A stretch of DNA of 64,000 nucleotides from a virus: positions 1 through 64,000 of IMG/VR virus record IMGVR_UViG_3300020172_001405, one strand, 5' to 3'. The notes below the pieces were generated by a model. It was not told the origin of the DNA. It saw only the letters and a program-made list of their open reading frames with translations, and did no database searches. Each line of letters opens with the position of its first letter. The first letter of the stretch is position 1. This document shows, one piece after another, positions 47,441 through 57,154 of the stretch. The position numbers and the translations under genes are program-made.

Positions 47441-47618
47441 CATCAAGATCCGGTTGAGATATCGCGTAATCGGCGCAAGGAACGACAAGAGGGCACTTGT
47501 TACAGATATCTTTAGCCAGTCTAATCTGAGTGTGGCTATTGTAGTCCTGCGGAAAAAAAAGTTCCGGATCTTCCTTAGCGCATAGTTGACGGCCATCATA
47601 CGGATACTCCTGAGCCAT
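47364..47618 (-). CDS. WhiB-family Fe-S regulator
   Basis: The ATG at 47618 (MAQEYPYDGRQLC) has AAGG upstream; a TTG at 47627 is also in frame. Of 84 residues, C13, C39, C42, C48 (CNKCPLVVPC) fit the WhiB cluster, followed by DGIWGATTPRDRSR and a polyarginine tail (RINRRRRARVS). Its 5' end overlaps the DnaB-like gene. Being inside the replication cluster, it may couple gene expression with replication. Confidence 0.88.
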   Translation of the reverse strand: MAQEYPYDGRQLCAKEDPELFFPQDYNSHTQIRLAKDICNKCPLVVPCADYAISQPDLDGIWGATTPRDRSRVRINRRRRARVS

Positions 47619-48849
47619 ATTCTTCAAACCTTCCCTCTTCCCAGTCCCAAAGTAGCTCTACTTCTGCAGGGCCACAGTTACGGCTTGCAACAATCCGCAA
47701 CAATCTTGAACTATCATCGTTTTCATCTTGTCTTTGTAAAGCAAAGATCACATCCGAATCTTGGTAAAAAGATGAGGAGTAACCAATAGCATCTGCGGTA
47801 ACTTGACCTCTACGCATTTTATGGGTCAATACCTGGGTAGTCATAACAATAGGTTTTTTGTGCTTTTGAGCTAGTCTTTTCATAGACCTCGTTATATTAG
47901 TTAAAGCCATAGGTGTGTTTGCCTCTCCAGTAACCTCATCAATCATTAAGTAAACGCCATCAACAAAAATAATATCTGGCTGAAGCTTCTCTATCTTTAA
48001 AGATAACCCAGTTATAGTTGAGGCTGTCACGGAGTCGGTCAAATAAAAATTATGCATGCCGTCCATATGATCTAAAGTTTTTTGGTACCTAGCTTCTTCT
48101 AAAGGAGTTAAAGCACCTCGTATTAATCTGCCGTGAGATATGTGGGCACGCATAGAGTCGTGCCTACGTTGTTGTTCCATGTTGCTCATTTCAAAAGATT
48201 GATAGAGGGGTACAAAACCATCCTCGTGAGTATTGACTGCCATCTGTAAAGAAAGAACTGACTTACCAGTCTTAGGTGGAGCAATTACAGTAACTAGCTG
48301 TCCAGGCTGTAACCCAGCAGTTGCTACGTCCATTACCTGGAACCCTGTAGCAATTCCCAATAGGCCATTTGGTCGAGTCTTAATATTTAAGTACTCGTCG
48401 TATCGTGTGTGAGTGTTCTTAGTTAAATCTATATCGCTAGTTTGAGAAGCACCCTCATCAGAAAGCTTGGCTACTCCTGAGCCCATTAAAGTTATTGCTG
48501 CATCATGGTCTCCAGCAGATACCGCGTCAGCGGCAAGTTGAACAACCTCAATAGTCTTTTGACGTTTACGGTACTCAACTAGTTGATCTAACAAGTATGA
48601 AATTGAATCGTCAACCGCCAAAAGGCGATAGGTAGGAAAATTATCTTTTACAGTTGTAGCTGTAGGAACTTCGCTGTACTTAGTCCAGTGCTGCCGTATA
48701 AATTTCCATACGGCACGGTTCTCATCAACGTAAAACCACTCGTCTTGTAGTCCGCGCTCTAGTAGTTCAGAGATGTCTCTATCGCGTACAGCTTTAGAGA
48801 TTAATCTAATCTCGTTGTCAGCTGCCACTATTAATCCTCCCAATGTCAA
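47596..48849 (-). CDS. DnaB-like replicative helicase
   Basis: A protein of 417 residues. RecA-type ATPase core: Walker A APPKTGKSVLSLQ, Walker B PDIIFVDGVYLM, followed by QVLTHKMRRGQ and SSSFYQDSDVIFALQ. The N-terminal domain is short (MTLGGLIVAADNEIRL). Unwinds DNA ahead of the polymerase and works with the loader and the primase encoded on either side. Confidence 0.9.
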   Translation of the reverse strand: MTLGGLIVAADNEIRLISKAVRDRDISELLERGLQDEWFYVDENRAVWKFIRQHWTKYSEVPTATTVKDNFPTYRLLAVDDSISYLLDQLVEYRKRQKTIEVVQLAADAVSAGDHDAAITLMGSGVAKLSDEGASQTSDIDLTKNTHTRYDEYLNIKTRPNGLLGIATGFQVMDVATAGLQPGQLVTVIAPPKTGKSVLSLQMAVNTHEDGFVPLYQSFEMSNMEQQRRHDSMRAHISHGRLIRGALTPLEEARYQKTLDHMDGMHNFYLTDSVTASTITGLSLKIEKLQPDIIFVDGVYLMIDEVTGEANTPMALTNITRSMKRLAQKHKKPIVMTTQVLTHKMRRGQVTADAIGYSSSFYQDSDVIFALQRQDENDDSSRLLRIVASRNCGPAEVELLWDWEEGRFEEYGSGVSV

Positions 48850-49234
48850 TGAACTTTCCGCCGTATCTTAGGCCACGTTCAGGTATATCTACAACTCCTA
48901 CCAACTCTGGTCGGTAGGGCAACTCACTTACTAGATCTGAGATTGTTTGATAGGCAGTGTAGTAGTTAAACGGATTTGTGCCCAAATTATCTAGATCTTC
49001 TAATATGTCCTTCATTTCTTTTTTTGTGTATCCAAATCCAGCTATTTCCATAGAGTACCCAAATTTCTGTGCAAAGTTCCAAAACAAAGATAGGGCACGT
49101 CGGTTGTAAGTAACCTCTTCTTTAAAAACAGGAATACCCAAAACTTTTTTCATCGCTGGTTTGCGATCTAGTATGCAATCAAGAGTCACTACAACTCTCA
49201 TTGGAACTTCGTTTGAGATATCCCCCCCTTTCAT
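48818..49234 (-). CDS. Hypothetical protein
   Basis: A protein of 138 residues starting MKGGDISNEVPMRVVVTLDCIL (an internal ATG at 49201 is also possible). The LVGVVDIPERGLRYGGKFIDIG end is beta-alpha-like, faintly HAD-like, but without catalytic motif. Overlaps the DnaB-like start by 32 bases. Not recognised. Confidence 0.5.
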   Translation of the reverse strand: MKGGDISNEVPMRVVVTLDCILDRKPAMKKVLGIPVFKEEVTYNRRALSLFWNFAQKFGYSMEIAGFGYTKKEMKDILEDLDNLGTNPFNYYTAYQTISDLVSELPYRPELVGVVDIPERGLRYGGKFIDIGRINSGS

Positions 49235-49236
49235 CC

Positions 49237-49497
49237 TTAGCCTACTTTTACTTGGCCATAGCGAAGTACCAAATCACGGAACTTATCCGGAGATTTAGAA
49301 GAGTCGGCTACCTCAGATTTAGAAGCAGATCTTTTTATTTCTTTTTCTACAAGTGGTTCAACTTGCGTGGTGTGCTTGCATTTAGATCGTAAACTAAATC
49401 CGTTACAACTACATCGCATTTTTCCTTCTTCGTTTAGTTGAACTTCACTAACACCTGTTGATAGTGATATAAAAAATTGAACTGTTCTCCAAGTCAT
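49237..49497 (-). CDS. SWIM zinc-finger protein
   Basis: A protein of 86 residues; RCSCNGFSLRSKCKHT gives the C-x-C-x(n)-C-x-H SWIM finger (about residues 28-43), a DNA- or protein-binding fold. The C-terminal half is charged. It lies between the helicase loader and the 138-residue gene and may bind ssDNA or assist the loader. Confidence 0.65.
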   Translation of the reverse strand: MTWRTVQFFISLSTGVSEVQLNEEGKMRCSCNGFSLRSKCKHTTQVEPLVEKEIKRSASKSEVADSSKSPDKFRDLVLRYGQVKVG

Positions 49498-50201
49498 ATT
49501 GCTCTCCTATCTCCTTCTGTTGACTCTACAACAATTGGCATAAATGCTTCTTTGACAAAACTACCCATAGGTTGACCGTAGGTATCTCCCCAGTCTTTTA
49601 TAGGAACGTTAGTTGTTACTATAGTTGGGAGGCCAGCGTTAAAGCGAGCCCGCAGTAAAGCATCAAAAGTATTCTCTGCCCAACCAGACGCGGTTCGATA
49701 TTCTTTACCAATATCATCTAAAACTAAAACCTTAATGTTTAAATGCTCGGGAGCATCTGCATAGATACCGTCCATAAGATTTTGAATTTCACTTTCCCCG
49801 TCATCTTCCCAGTTTCGCTTTTGAAGCCGTAGAAGCTTGGGATAATCCGTAAAATACGCCGGACGGAGGGGAAGCCTTTCCGGTGTACCTATAACGTCTC
49901 GTGGAATAGTCCTTAAAAGCTCCTGGAGGACCGTAGAGGCGAGAGTAGTCTTTCCGTGACCAGGTTTACCCACCAGCAATAATCCGAGGCCGCAGGTAGA
50001 CGTTCCAGGAGCTTTTATAACATTTCCTAACCTGACTGAATTAAGCCAAGCCTCTACAGAGTCTAATACTGGTCCCTGACCTTGGATATGGGCGTATGGG
50101 CGAAGATCAGATAGTTCTAGCCCAATACTTTTAATTGGAAGGCCAGCAGCGTTTATCTGAGCCCGCACACTTGGCGCAAGATCTTTTAGGTTATAGCTCA
50201 T
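49494..50201 (-). CDS. DnaC-like helicase loader ATPase
   Basis: A protein of 235 residues. Walker A is GLLLVGKPGHGKTTLA (about 67-82), Walker B VLVLDDIGKEYRT (about 155-167), sensor 1 PTIVTTNVPI. This is the AAA+ pattern of DnaC/IstB loaders. Overlaps the upstream initiator gene by four bases and precedes the SWIM and DnaB-like genes, a typical loader position. Confidence 0.85.
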   Translation of the reverse strand: MSYNLKDLAPSVRAQINAAGLPIKSIGLELSDLRPYAHIQGQGPVLDSVEAWLNSVRLGNVIKAPGTSTCGLGLLLVGKPGHGKTTLASTVLQELLRTIPRDVIGTPERLPLRPAYFTDYPKLLRLQKRNWEDDGESEIQNLMDGIYADAPEHLNIKVLVLDDIGKEYRTASGWAENTFDALLRARFNAGLPTIVTTNVPIKDWGDTYGQPMGSFVKEAFMPIVVESTEGDRRAI

Positions 50202-51085
50202 TTGCCCTCCAGCAGTTTTAACATACGTTCTTGATTAGCAAGAGCATCTTCGTCCACAAAGTCAGTTTCTGCAACTCGAGAAGTAATGCCGTGGATAGTT
50301 GGGTAAAACGCAATAAACCTGCGCCATATCGGCTGACCTATGCCGGCATCATTCAAAAGTCTAGGGTCAGCAAAGAACACGCGGATTGCTTTTAGGATTG
50401 AAAGGTTTGTGGCGTCAGACTCCGAGATAGTTTTATTGATCCACTTGGCTAACTGCTCGCCGTTAATCTGACCTGGGATACCAGAAGCCTTTTCACGGAC
50501 TAGGTCGTAAAACTCTGAGACAAGATCTTTTGAGTTCCAGGTTTCCTCTGGTCGCTCGTACCTACGCATACTTGCTGGTACCGCCTCAAACTTAGTTTTC
50601 TTGTACTTGGCATTACGCATTGCCTTTTTGTCTTCAATTTTGCCGACAGCCCCAGGAGCCTCGTCAATATCAGATCTCTTCTTTGGTAAATTCTCATCTA
50701 GGTTTGGCCAACCCATTTCGATTCCTTCCTTCGGTTTCAGCGCAGCTGAAGTATTAGAAGTACGTAGTACTTCTAATACATTTAGACTAGTAGTTATATC
50801 ATTAGTATTAAGTAAGCTATATAGAGCGCCTGGATTACCGACGCCTGATAATCCGTCGTCGGTGAACTTCAAAGTAGTGCGCCATTGACCTCCAACTTGT
50901 GCTTTTACGGCCTTTATGTAGCCAGCATCTTTGAGTTCTTTCATGGCAGAACGAATCGCGTCCCGACCTTCCGGGACTGCTGTGGATATTTCATCGGCAG
51001 ATAGAACTCTGCCTGTTTCTATATAAAACGCATATAGCCCGCGGGCGCGTAGCGATAAGTATGGATTAGAATACGGTGATTGCAT
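50198..51085 (-). CDS. Winged-helix replication initiator / replisome organiser-like
   Basis: A protein of 295 residues. The N-terminal LSLRARGLYAFYIETGRVLSADEI...AMKELKDAGYI is a winged-helix pattern as in phage replication initiators (about 10-65). The C-terminal part is helical, with AVRE-like SRVAETDFVDEDAL. ATGA-coupled to the loader. Probably binds the phage origin and recruits the loader-helicase complex. Confidence 0.7.
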   Translation of the reverse strand: MQSPYSNPYLSLRARGLYAFYIETGRVLSADEISTAVPEGRDAIRSAMKELKDAGYIKAVKAQVGGQWRTTLKFTDDGLSGVGNPGALYSLLNTNDITTSLNVLEVLRTSNTSAALKPKEGIEMGWPNLDENLPKKRSDIDEAPGAVGKIEDKKAMRNAKYKKTKFEAVPASMRRYERPEETWNSKDLVSEFYDLVREKASGIPGQINGEQLAKWINKTISESDATNLSILKAIRVFFADPRLLNDAGIGQPIWRRFIAFYPTIHGITSRVAETDFVDEDALANQERMLKLLEGK

Positions 51086-51108
51086 GTAGACCCCCCTCTA
51101 CAAAAATC

Positions 51109-51384
51109 TTACAACCTATCTACCCTCTTTGGCAAACCACGCATTTCACGGACTGATGGTCCCGTAAAAACTTGTTCTACCAACAAGGACATAGTCAGTC
51201 CTAAGAACGTTGAGGCAAGACAATAAATCAAAAGGGGTAGCCCCGAAATCCCTAAGATTATGGAAGAAGGAATTGCTATGGCTGCGGCAAGTAAACCGCG
51301 CCACTTTCCAATAGATACTATAAGTCCTTCAACTGCTGTTAAAACACAGGCAGTTGCGAGTGCGGCTATAACAACATTTGTCAT
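51109..51384 (-). CDS. Small membrane protein
   Basis: The ATG at 51384 (MTNVVIAALATACVL) is preferred; a TTG at 51420 overlaps the tail gene by 26 bases. Of 91 residues, three hydrophobic segments (MTNVVIAALATACVLTAVEGL, GLLAAAIAIPSSIILGI, LPLLIYCLASTFLGLTM) suggest three membrane helices with a basic C-terminal tail. It could be an additional holin or an accessory inner-membrane protein. Confidence 0.6.
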   Translation of the reverse strand: MTNVVIAALATACVLTAVEGLIVSIGKWRGLLAAAIAIPSSIILGISGLPLLIYCLASTFLGLTMSLLVEQVFTGPSVREMRGLPKRVDRL

Positions 51385-51394
51385 AGGCCAGAGG

Positions 51395-54300
51395 CTACTC
51401 TCTAAAAACAACCCTGTCAATATGGAAGGTTTGACCTATAGCAGCTGTGGCGGTAGTGGCGCAAGTTACCCTTAGTACGGCATAAGAAGCTCCAGCAGTG
51501 TCTTCTGCGGCAACATTGGTTGCTATATAGGCCCAACGAGTTGTATCAGTTACTGTGGCTACGGCAGTTTTAGTAATTATTAGGACGTCAAATTCATCAT
51601 AAAATTTTACGCTTAGGGTGTAGACGCCGGCGGAGTTAGAGTTTTCTGGTTTTACGGCAATTGATGCGTAGTAGCCACGTAAACCTAATAAAGGAACCTG
51701 TGCCGTAGTAATACCAAACGTACTTGCGGCAGTTGATGTTACTTTACAGAACGCTGTTCCGTGTGTGCAGTTTCCCTCAAATAAAATGCCGCGAGTTACT
51801 GTTCTTGATAGGTTAGCTGAGACTCCAGACCAAGACCCTAAATTTTTTTCAAATGATGCTGAAGGAATCAAGGAAGTTTCAAGATCTGGGTATGGAATAG
51901 TTGTTTTTCCTGCTTCTATACACCAGCTACTTCCTTGTGGAAGAACTTTTGGCAATGTATAATACAGCCTAGTATATTTTTCGTAGTAGTTAGACCAATA
52001 GTTACTCTTGCCCCCATGTTGACTTTCTTCTCTAGAAAGATACATGTTTTTAGTTATGTCCCCAGTATTTGGACGAGTTACTACTCCAGAACCTGCAGGG
52101 TCTGCAAACTTTGAAGGTACCCTCCCTAGTTCTGCTTGAACTCCATCTATATAAAATACGGCAGCGGAGCCAGATCCTGTAGATAAAGACACAGTTAATG
52201 TGAAGGTAGTTTCCCCAACAGCAGCAATTCTGTTAACGTGTATTCTTGTCCAATAATCTTTATTAGTTTCTTCTACGTCAAATACATTTGCTGCCTGCCC
52301 ATTTGTAGAAATAGAATATGCGCCCGCTTTATTCCTCACATAAGCTGAAATAACTATGTCTTCACCACCAACAGCTGCGTTTGGAAGAGTAACTACTGTA
52401 GATATAGATCCTCCGCCAGCTTTACTTACTTTTCCTTGTTTACTTCCGTATAAAGCTGGAGATATTTCACTTACAGACGTAAAGGTAGTCCCTGCCTCAG
52501 CAGTCCAACCTGTAGTATCTTCTAAAGAAGGATTAGATACAAAATTAACGACATTTTTAATTTCCCAGTGACAATCTGCTGGCACGTAAAAAGTAGAGGT
52601 ATTTGGGTTTGTTGGGGTAGGTGCCCCATTTCCTTGAAAAAATGAATCAACTGAAGGTATTTGCTGCAGCAAAGCCGCATCAAAATAAAACACATCATTA
52701 GCTGTTGCGGCTTCTGTATACACAGATACTTTTGCTAAAGGTGTCCCGGAGTCCTTAGTTTGTACTGGTGCTACTGACGTAACTGACAGTCTTTGGGCGG
52801 TAGAAGTAAGCGTTACCGTTTCAGAATCAACATAATAGGGGGCTATAGGATAATACTGACCATTTACATCACTAAGAATAGTAACTTGATCATAATCTGA
52901 TTGTTGTGAGGAGTACTCAATTCTTGCTTTTACTGCGCGGGTAGCGCCACTAGCATAAATACTAAAAGTATAATTTGCTCCAGGAACAACAGGTACCCAA
53001 TCAGAAACAAAAGCTGCCGTGCCAGTAGAGGTAGCCTTTACTTTTGCAACCGCAGAACCAAAAATTTTTGATGTAGATGGGGGATTAAAGTCTTGGGATA
53101 TTGTAGCGTTTAGCGCTAACCAGTTAGCAGTACTATTATCAAATCCAGGGTTAGGAAGAATATTTTCTTTTTCTCCAGAAATTGTTACTATGACTTTTCT
53201 AGCGTCTTGATATTCAAGACTATACTCAGTTTCAGCAACCTGAAACATATCAAATAAAAGATCGGTGCTGGCAGGAACGCCCTGTAAAAGTATTTCTACG
53301 CCCGCGTATACCGCATTTTCTGGCGGAAGTTCGTTTGAAGGGGTTTTACAAGAAAAATAAGCCCAAGAGTTAGTTATTTCTGTAACCTGTCCTGAAAGAG
53401 TAGTCGCACTAATTCTAACCCCATCTTTATCAAAATAAACAAACTGTCCTAATAAATTTGGGTACGTAGCAGTAGCAGACGTTCTTGCAGCTTTAGACCT
53501 AACCCAACCAGTAAAGGTATATGTTTTTCCTGCTTTAATAGGTATTCCATAAGATTTTGCAGATATGGCGGTGTTCCACCCTACTAAAGCAATTGCTTGT
53601 TTATCAGACGTTCCTGTAGAACCCCTGCTTAATTTCATAAATCCAACAGTTCTTGGCGGATAAATATTGTCATAAAAATTTCCGGTAGGCGGAGTTATCT
53701 CTACCCCTATATCAGCTAAAGATGTGGAGTATTTTTGCTGCGTTAATGTCCACCCAACGTGAAACGTAGAAGAGCTATACCCGGACCCAGTTGATGGCTG
53801 AATAACATTTGTCCAACGACCGATAGACTCTTCAAAGGAAGAGTCGTTGTAATCTAACATTAAATTGTGGCCAGTTCGGATACTAGTATCCCAATGAGTT
53901 AAGGCTGTTGTGTATGTAGATATTCCTTTAGAAGTTCCCTTAGAAGCATTAATTATATTTCCAGCTTTGTAGAGAGATCTATGGTAGGTATCTCCTAAAG
54001 TAGGCTCATATTCAAACCCTAAATCTTGAATTTTATTGCGCAATAGGGCTGTAGATATTTTTTTAAAGTTTGAGCTTTTTTCTAAAATCTGCGCTTCAGC
54101 ACGAAGTCGATCGTAGGCAAAAGAATAAGCAGATAGAGTTTTGTATAGCTCATTAGTTGGCTCTGTTTCTCCAACTGAGTCTCCTTCACCATAAATATTG
54201 TTAAGCCATACTCTAGGTATCCACTTACTGACTTTATTTATAGTGTCTGTACTAATTACAGCTAAAGCTTTTGTGTTTCCACAGTTTATCCACTTAATTC

Positions 54301-54625
54301 CGTTAAATACCCAAAATGAATACGTAATTTCAGAGTTTTGCTCTAAAGTTTGCACGTCTATTTTAGATAGACGATAAGAGCTTATTACATCTTCATCCAC
54401 AGAAATTCCGTCATACGGAGTTAGTGGTGCCCCAGAAAAAGATTTAATTAGTTTCCAGTGCGTTGGGGAAGGGTCCTGGGGATCGGTAATTACAGATCCC
54501 CAAGTTAAGGATATAGCCTGATACTCATACGACCAGGCAGTAAGGCCAACGTTATAAAAAACACGGTTGTTTTCTATTTCGCCGTATTTAGGGGACCCAT
54601 ATTGCGTAAACGAATATTTAGCCAT
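51395..54625 (-). CDS. Tail/receptor-type protein with carbohydrate-binding-like modules
   Basis: A protein of 1076 residues. The N-terminal ~250 residues (with LSAYSFAYDRLRAEAQILEKS near 165-190) resemble the baseplate-anchoring part of tail protein I-type wedges. The rest is made of beta-sandwich modules of carbohydrate-binding type: NPGFDNSTANW, SNPSLEDTTGWTAEAG, ASFEKNLGSWSG and others, each beginning N/S-x-S/F-x-x-x-x-x-x-W. Such modules typically bind host polysaccharides. Placed at the end of the tail gene cluster as expected of a host-range determinant. Confidence 0.75.
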   Translation of the reverse strand: MAKYSFTQYGSPKYGEIENNRVFYNVGLTAWSYEYQAISLTWGSVITDPQDPSPTHWKLIKSFSGAPLTPYDGISVDEDVISSYRLSKIDVQTLEQNSEITYSFWVFNGIKWINCGNTKALAVISTDTINKVSKWIPRVWLNNIYGEGDSVGETEPTNELYKTLSAYSFAYDRLRAEAQILEKSSNFKKISTALLRNKIQDLGFEYEPTLGDTYHRSLYKAGNIINASKGTSKGISTYTTALTHWDTSIRTGHNLMLDYNDSSFEESIGRWTNVIQPSTGSGYSSSTFHVGWTLTQQKYSTSLADIGVEITPPTGNFYDNIYPPRTVGFMKLSRGSTGTSDKQAIALVGWNTAISAKSYGIPIKAGKTYTFTGWVRSKAARTSATATYPNLLGQFVYFDKDGVRISATTLSGQVTEITNSWAYFSCKTPSNELPPENAVYAGVEILLQGVPASTDLLFDMFQVAETEYSLEYQDARKVIVTISGEKENILPNPGFDNSTANWLALNATISQDFNPPSTSKIFGSAVAKVKATSTGTAAFVSDWVPVVPGANYTFSIYASGATRAVKARIEYSSQQSDYDQVTILSDVNGQYYPIAPYYVDSETVTLTSTAQRLSVTSVAPVQTKDSGTPLAKVSVYTEAATANDVFYFDAALLQQIPSVDSFFQGNGAPTPTNPNTSTFYVPADCHWEIKNVVNFVSNPSLEDTTGWTAEAGTTFTSVSEISPALYGSKQGKVSKAGGGSISTVVTLPNAAVGGEDIVISAYVRNKAGAYSISTNGQAANVFDVEETNKDYWTRIHVNRIAAVGETTFTLTVSLSTGSGSAAVFYIDGVQAELGRVPSKFADPAGSGVVTRPNTGDITKNMYLSREESQHGGKSNYWSNYYEKYTRLYYTLPKVLPQGSSWCIEAGKTTIPYPDLETSLIPSASFEKNLGSWSGVSANLSRTVTRGILFEGNCTHGTAFCKVTSTAASTFGITTAQVPLLGLRGYYASIAVKPENSNSAGVYTLSVKFYDEFDVLIITKTAVATVTDTTRWAYIATNVAAEDTAGASYAVLRVTCATTATAAIGQTFHIDRVVFRE

Positions 54626-54633
54626 CTATTAGG

Positions 54634-55173
54634 TTACATCCCAGCTAGTAGAAAAGGGTCAAATCTAACTGCCTGTGCTTGCTCAAGAGCCGATGTAGCT
54701 GTAGTATTTAGGTCTGTGTATTCTGAGCTTCCTACATATAGCACGTTTGCAGTACCAACTTTAGGAATTCCTAAGCTGTTTAAATTAAATCCTAGAGCGT
54801 CGTTAGATGCCCTGCTTTCAAATAAATTAGCAGTTCCCGCAGTAGTTTTTACAACTAAAGCTACAGTTCCAGAAGGAGGTTGAATAGAGTCTCCAACTTT
54901 TTTTACGTAGGGGCTTGATGCACCGGTGCCGCTAACTAACCCCGCCTCAATATTATTTAAACGCTCGTCTATAGAGACCCAAGATGTAGTAGCTGAAGTA
55001 AATGTGCCGCCAAAAGAAGAAGTAAGAATATTAGTGCTTGGATTTCCGGTAAGAGCTATTGACATAGCTCTAATTTCATTTTGAAGCGAATTTACGTGGT
55101 CCGCAAGGACAGTGTCAACTAAGTCAACCTTGTTTGTAAAAGGCCTAATATTTACTGGAAAAAATTGAGACAC
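54634..55173 (-). CDS. Tail fibre-type protein
   Basis: A protein of 179 residues. VLADHVNSLQNEIRAMSIALTG (about 24-45) is a typical short phage-fibre coiled coil, followed by beta-rich, low-complexity Ser/Thr/Gly sequence (FESRASNDALGFNLN). Adjoins the large modular tail protein; probably a partner in the fibre or baseplate. Confidence 0.6.
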   Translation of the reverse strand: MSQFFPVNIRPFTNKVDLVDTVLADHVNSLQNEIRAMSIALTGNPSTNILTSSFGGTFTSATTSWVSIDERLNNIEAGLVSGTGASSPYVKKVGDSIQPPSGTVALVVKTTAGTANLFESRASNDALGFNLNSLGIPKVGTANVLYVGSSEYTDLNTTATSALEQAQAVRFDPFLLAGM

Positions 55174-55191
55174 TATTTTACCTACCTATCC

Positions 55192-56757
55192 TTAGAGCAA
55201 TCCGCCGTCTGGCGTAATTATTAATGCTACTGGCAACAAATAAGGGATCTGATTTGCTGCAAGGGTTATTGTAGCTACACCAGACCCATTATCTGTGTTT
55301 AACTTAGTTAAAGTTATTGATTCTACGCCCGCAATTCCAGCTGCTTTTGATATAACAGAGGATAGGGCGATAGTTCTTCCAAAGGTATTACTTTCGTAAG
55401 AAAATAGGCCGCCGGCGTTTAAAAAAGCCTTGGCAATATCTAGTTTTACAGTGTTTCGTTTAAAAGCAGCCCCAACAACTACGTTCATAGATACGTATAT
55501 GGGCACATATGTAGGTTGAACAATAGTTAATGTTGTTCCTACAGGAATTTTATCGGCTAAGTACTTTTTAACATTGCTTTCAAGAGTAGTCCAAGTAGAG
55601 GTTGGTGATCCTCCCGCAATTCCGGGAGTATTAGTTCCATCATTTTGAGTCTGTATGTACAAAGTTACTGAACTGTAAATAGACGATATTGCTTTAGCTC
55701 TACCAATTTGTGGGGTTTGATTTGCTAAAAATTCGTAGTCTTCTAGGGTCACTGCACGTCTGCGGGCAGAAATTGCTGATTTAATCTTTGTGCGTAGTTG
55801 ATCTGAAGTATCAGCATCTGCTCCGCCAATAGCTGAAGCATCATTTGTTACAGACAGATAAGAGACTGCTTCGGGGTCTATATTTCCGGGAATAAAAGTA
55901 ACTTCAGTGATAGCACTAGATACCACATTTCCTGCGGCACCAAGGCTTGTTTTATACGAGGCACTTATAAGTTGTCCTGTAGGAGGAACTGCACCATTAA
56001 CCCCATCTCCAAATATAACTGTTAAACTTCCATCTGCATTTTGAGAAGTTGTAAATACTAGGGCTGTTGGGCCATACTCAGAAAGAGTGTCAACATAAGA
56101 CCACGCAGAAAATGCAGCTCCTTGCCCTACATACACAATAAGTGAGCTATCTACAAGGCCAAAGTCAGGAATTACTATTTCTTGGCTTGACTCGCCTGTA
56201 GATGACCCAAGACTTGCTGGTAATGGCTTGTTATTAACTGGGTTAATTAAGTCGGGACGATCAGTATTTACTGTCTTACCTTCTTTTGCGGTAAGAGTAA
56301 TTGTTGCTGCGGCCGCTAGCTGTGTAGCAGACTGAGTAGTTTCAAAGTAAACTTCTGTATACGGCCCATATGTTAATGGGGCCATTATTTGAGTTCCAAT
56401 AGGAATGTCTATTGGGGCAGCGCTAGTATTTGTAAAAAGCACGTTTACTGTAGCTGGAGTAGGTCCAGAAGGTTTGTATCCGTACAAAGCTGCAAAATTT
56501 AAAAGAGTTTCCCGTTTTACGGCAGTTTCTACTGATGACTCATTAGCTACTCGGTCTAGATAGTAAGACATTACGTCTCCCATATAGGCAAAGGCTTCTA
56601 CAAGAACGGAGCCTAAATCGGAAGGGTCTGCGGTATCCCAAGCTTTACCTGTTCTTGAACTAATTAAGTTTATAAGATCAGTCTTAAGGGCCGCAAAATC
56701 TCTAGAAGTGTAGTCAATCTGGGCCATATTATTTAAATTTGAACTGTCGTATGCCAT
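55192..56757 (-). CDS. Baseplate J-like protein
   Basis: A protein of 521 residues with the baseplate J family pattern: DYTSRDFAALKTDLINLI at the N-terminus, SDLGSVLVEAFAYMGDVMSYYLDRVANE, and the late ADTSDQLRTKIKSAISARRRAVTLEDYEFLA. This is a wedge component (like T4 gp6 or P2 J) of contractile-tail phages. It is the strongest single evidence for a myovirus. Confidence 0.92.
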   Translation of the reverse strand: MAYDSSNLNNMAQIDYTSRDFAALKTDLINLISSRTGKAWDTADPSDLGSVLVEAFAYMGDVMSYYLDRVANESSVETAVKRETLLNFAALYGYKPSGPTPATVNVLFTNTSAAPIDIPIGTQIMAPLTYGPYTEVYFETTQSATQLAAAATITLTAKEGKTVNTDRPDLINPVNNKPLPASLGSSTGESSQEIVIPDFGLVDSSLIVYVGQGAAFSAWSYVDTLSEYGPTALVFTTSQNADGSLTVIFGDGVNGAVPPTGQLISASYKTSLGAAGNVVSSAITEVTFIPGNIDPEAVSYLSVTNDASAIGGADADTSDQLRTKIKSAISARRRAVTLEDYEFLANQTPQIGRAKAISSIYSSVTLYIQTQNDGTNTPGIAGGSPTSTWTTLESNVKKYLADKIPVGTTLTIVQPTYVPIYVSMNVVVGAAFKRNTVKLDIAKAFLNAGGLFSYESNTFGRTIALSSVISKAAGIAGVESITLTKLNTDNGSGVATITLAANQIPYLLPVALIITPDGGLL

Positions 56758-56758
56758 A

Positions 56759-57154
56759 TTACCTAACCGCCGTTACTGTTCCATCAGAACTGAATAGTGC
56801 ACTACTTACATCTAAGGTCTTTATTGTACTGTCTGGAAGCATTACAGTAATAGTTACCTGAGCTTGCCCGCCATATTCTGGAAGTAGAGTTGAGATGCTC
56901 TGTATCTTAATCTCTGGCAACCAGACTCTTACCGCGGTGCTTACCGCCTGCTTTATAGAGGTGTCTAAAACATTTTCGTTTTCAAATAATGCTTGCATAA
57001 GGTCTGTGCCATAGGATGTAAGCATTGGTCGTTGTCCTACATTTGTCGATAGTAGAGTTAATAGGCGATCTAACCAAATTTTACTAGCCCGTTCTGTAAT
57101 TTCTACAGCCCCATCTGGGGATAAAGTATAGGGGTAGTTTATAGCGCGGCTCAT
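56759..57154 (-). CDS. gp25/GPW-like baseplate wedge protein
   Basis: Starts at ATG 57154 (MSRAINYPYTLSPDG), overlapping the upstream stop (ATGA). Of 131 residues; TLLSTNVGQRPMLTSYGTDL and IKQAVSTAVRVWLPEIKI match the gp25/GPW wedge family. It bridges the spike/hub and the J-like wedge. Confidence 0.88.
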   Translation of the reverse strand: MSRAINYPYTLSPDGAVEITERASKIWLDRLLTLLSTNVGQRPMLTSYGTDLMQALFENENVLDTSIKQAVSTAVRVWLPEIKIQSISTLLPEYGGQAQVTITVMLPDSTIKTLDVSSALFSSDGTVTAVR

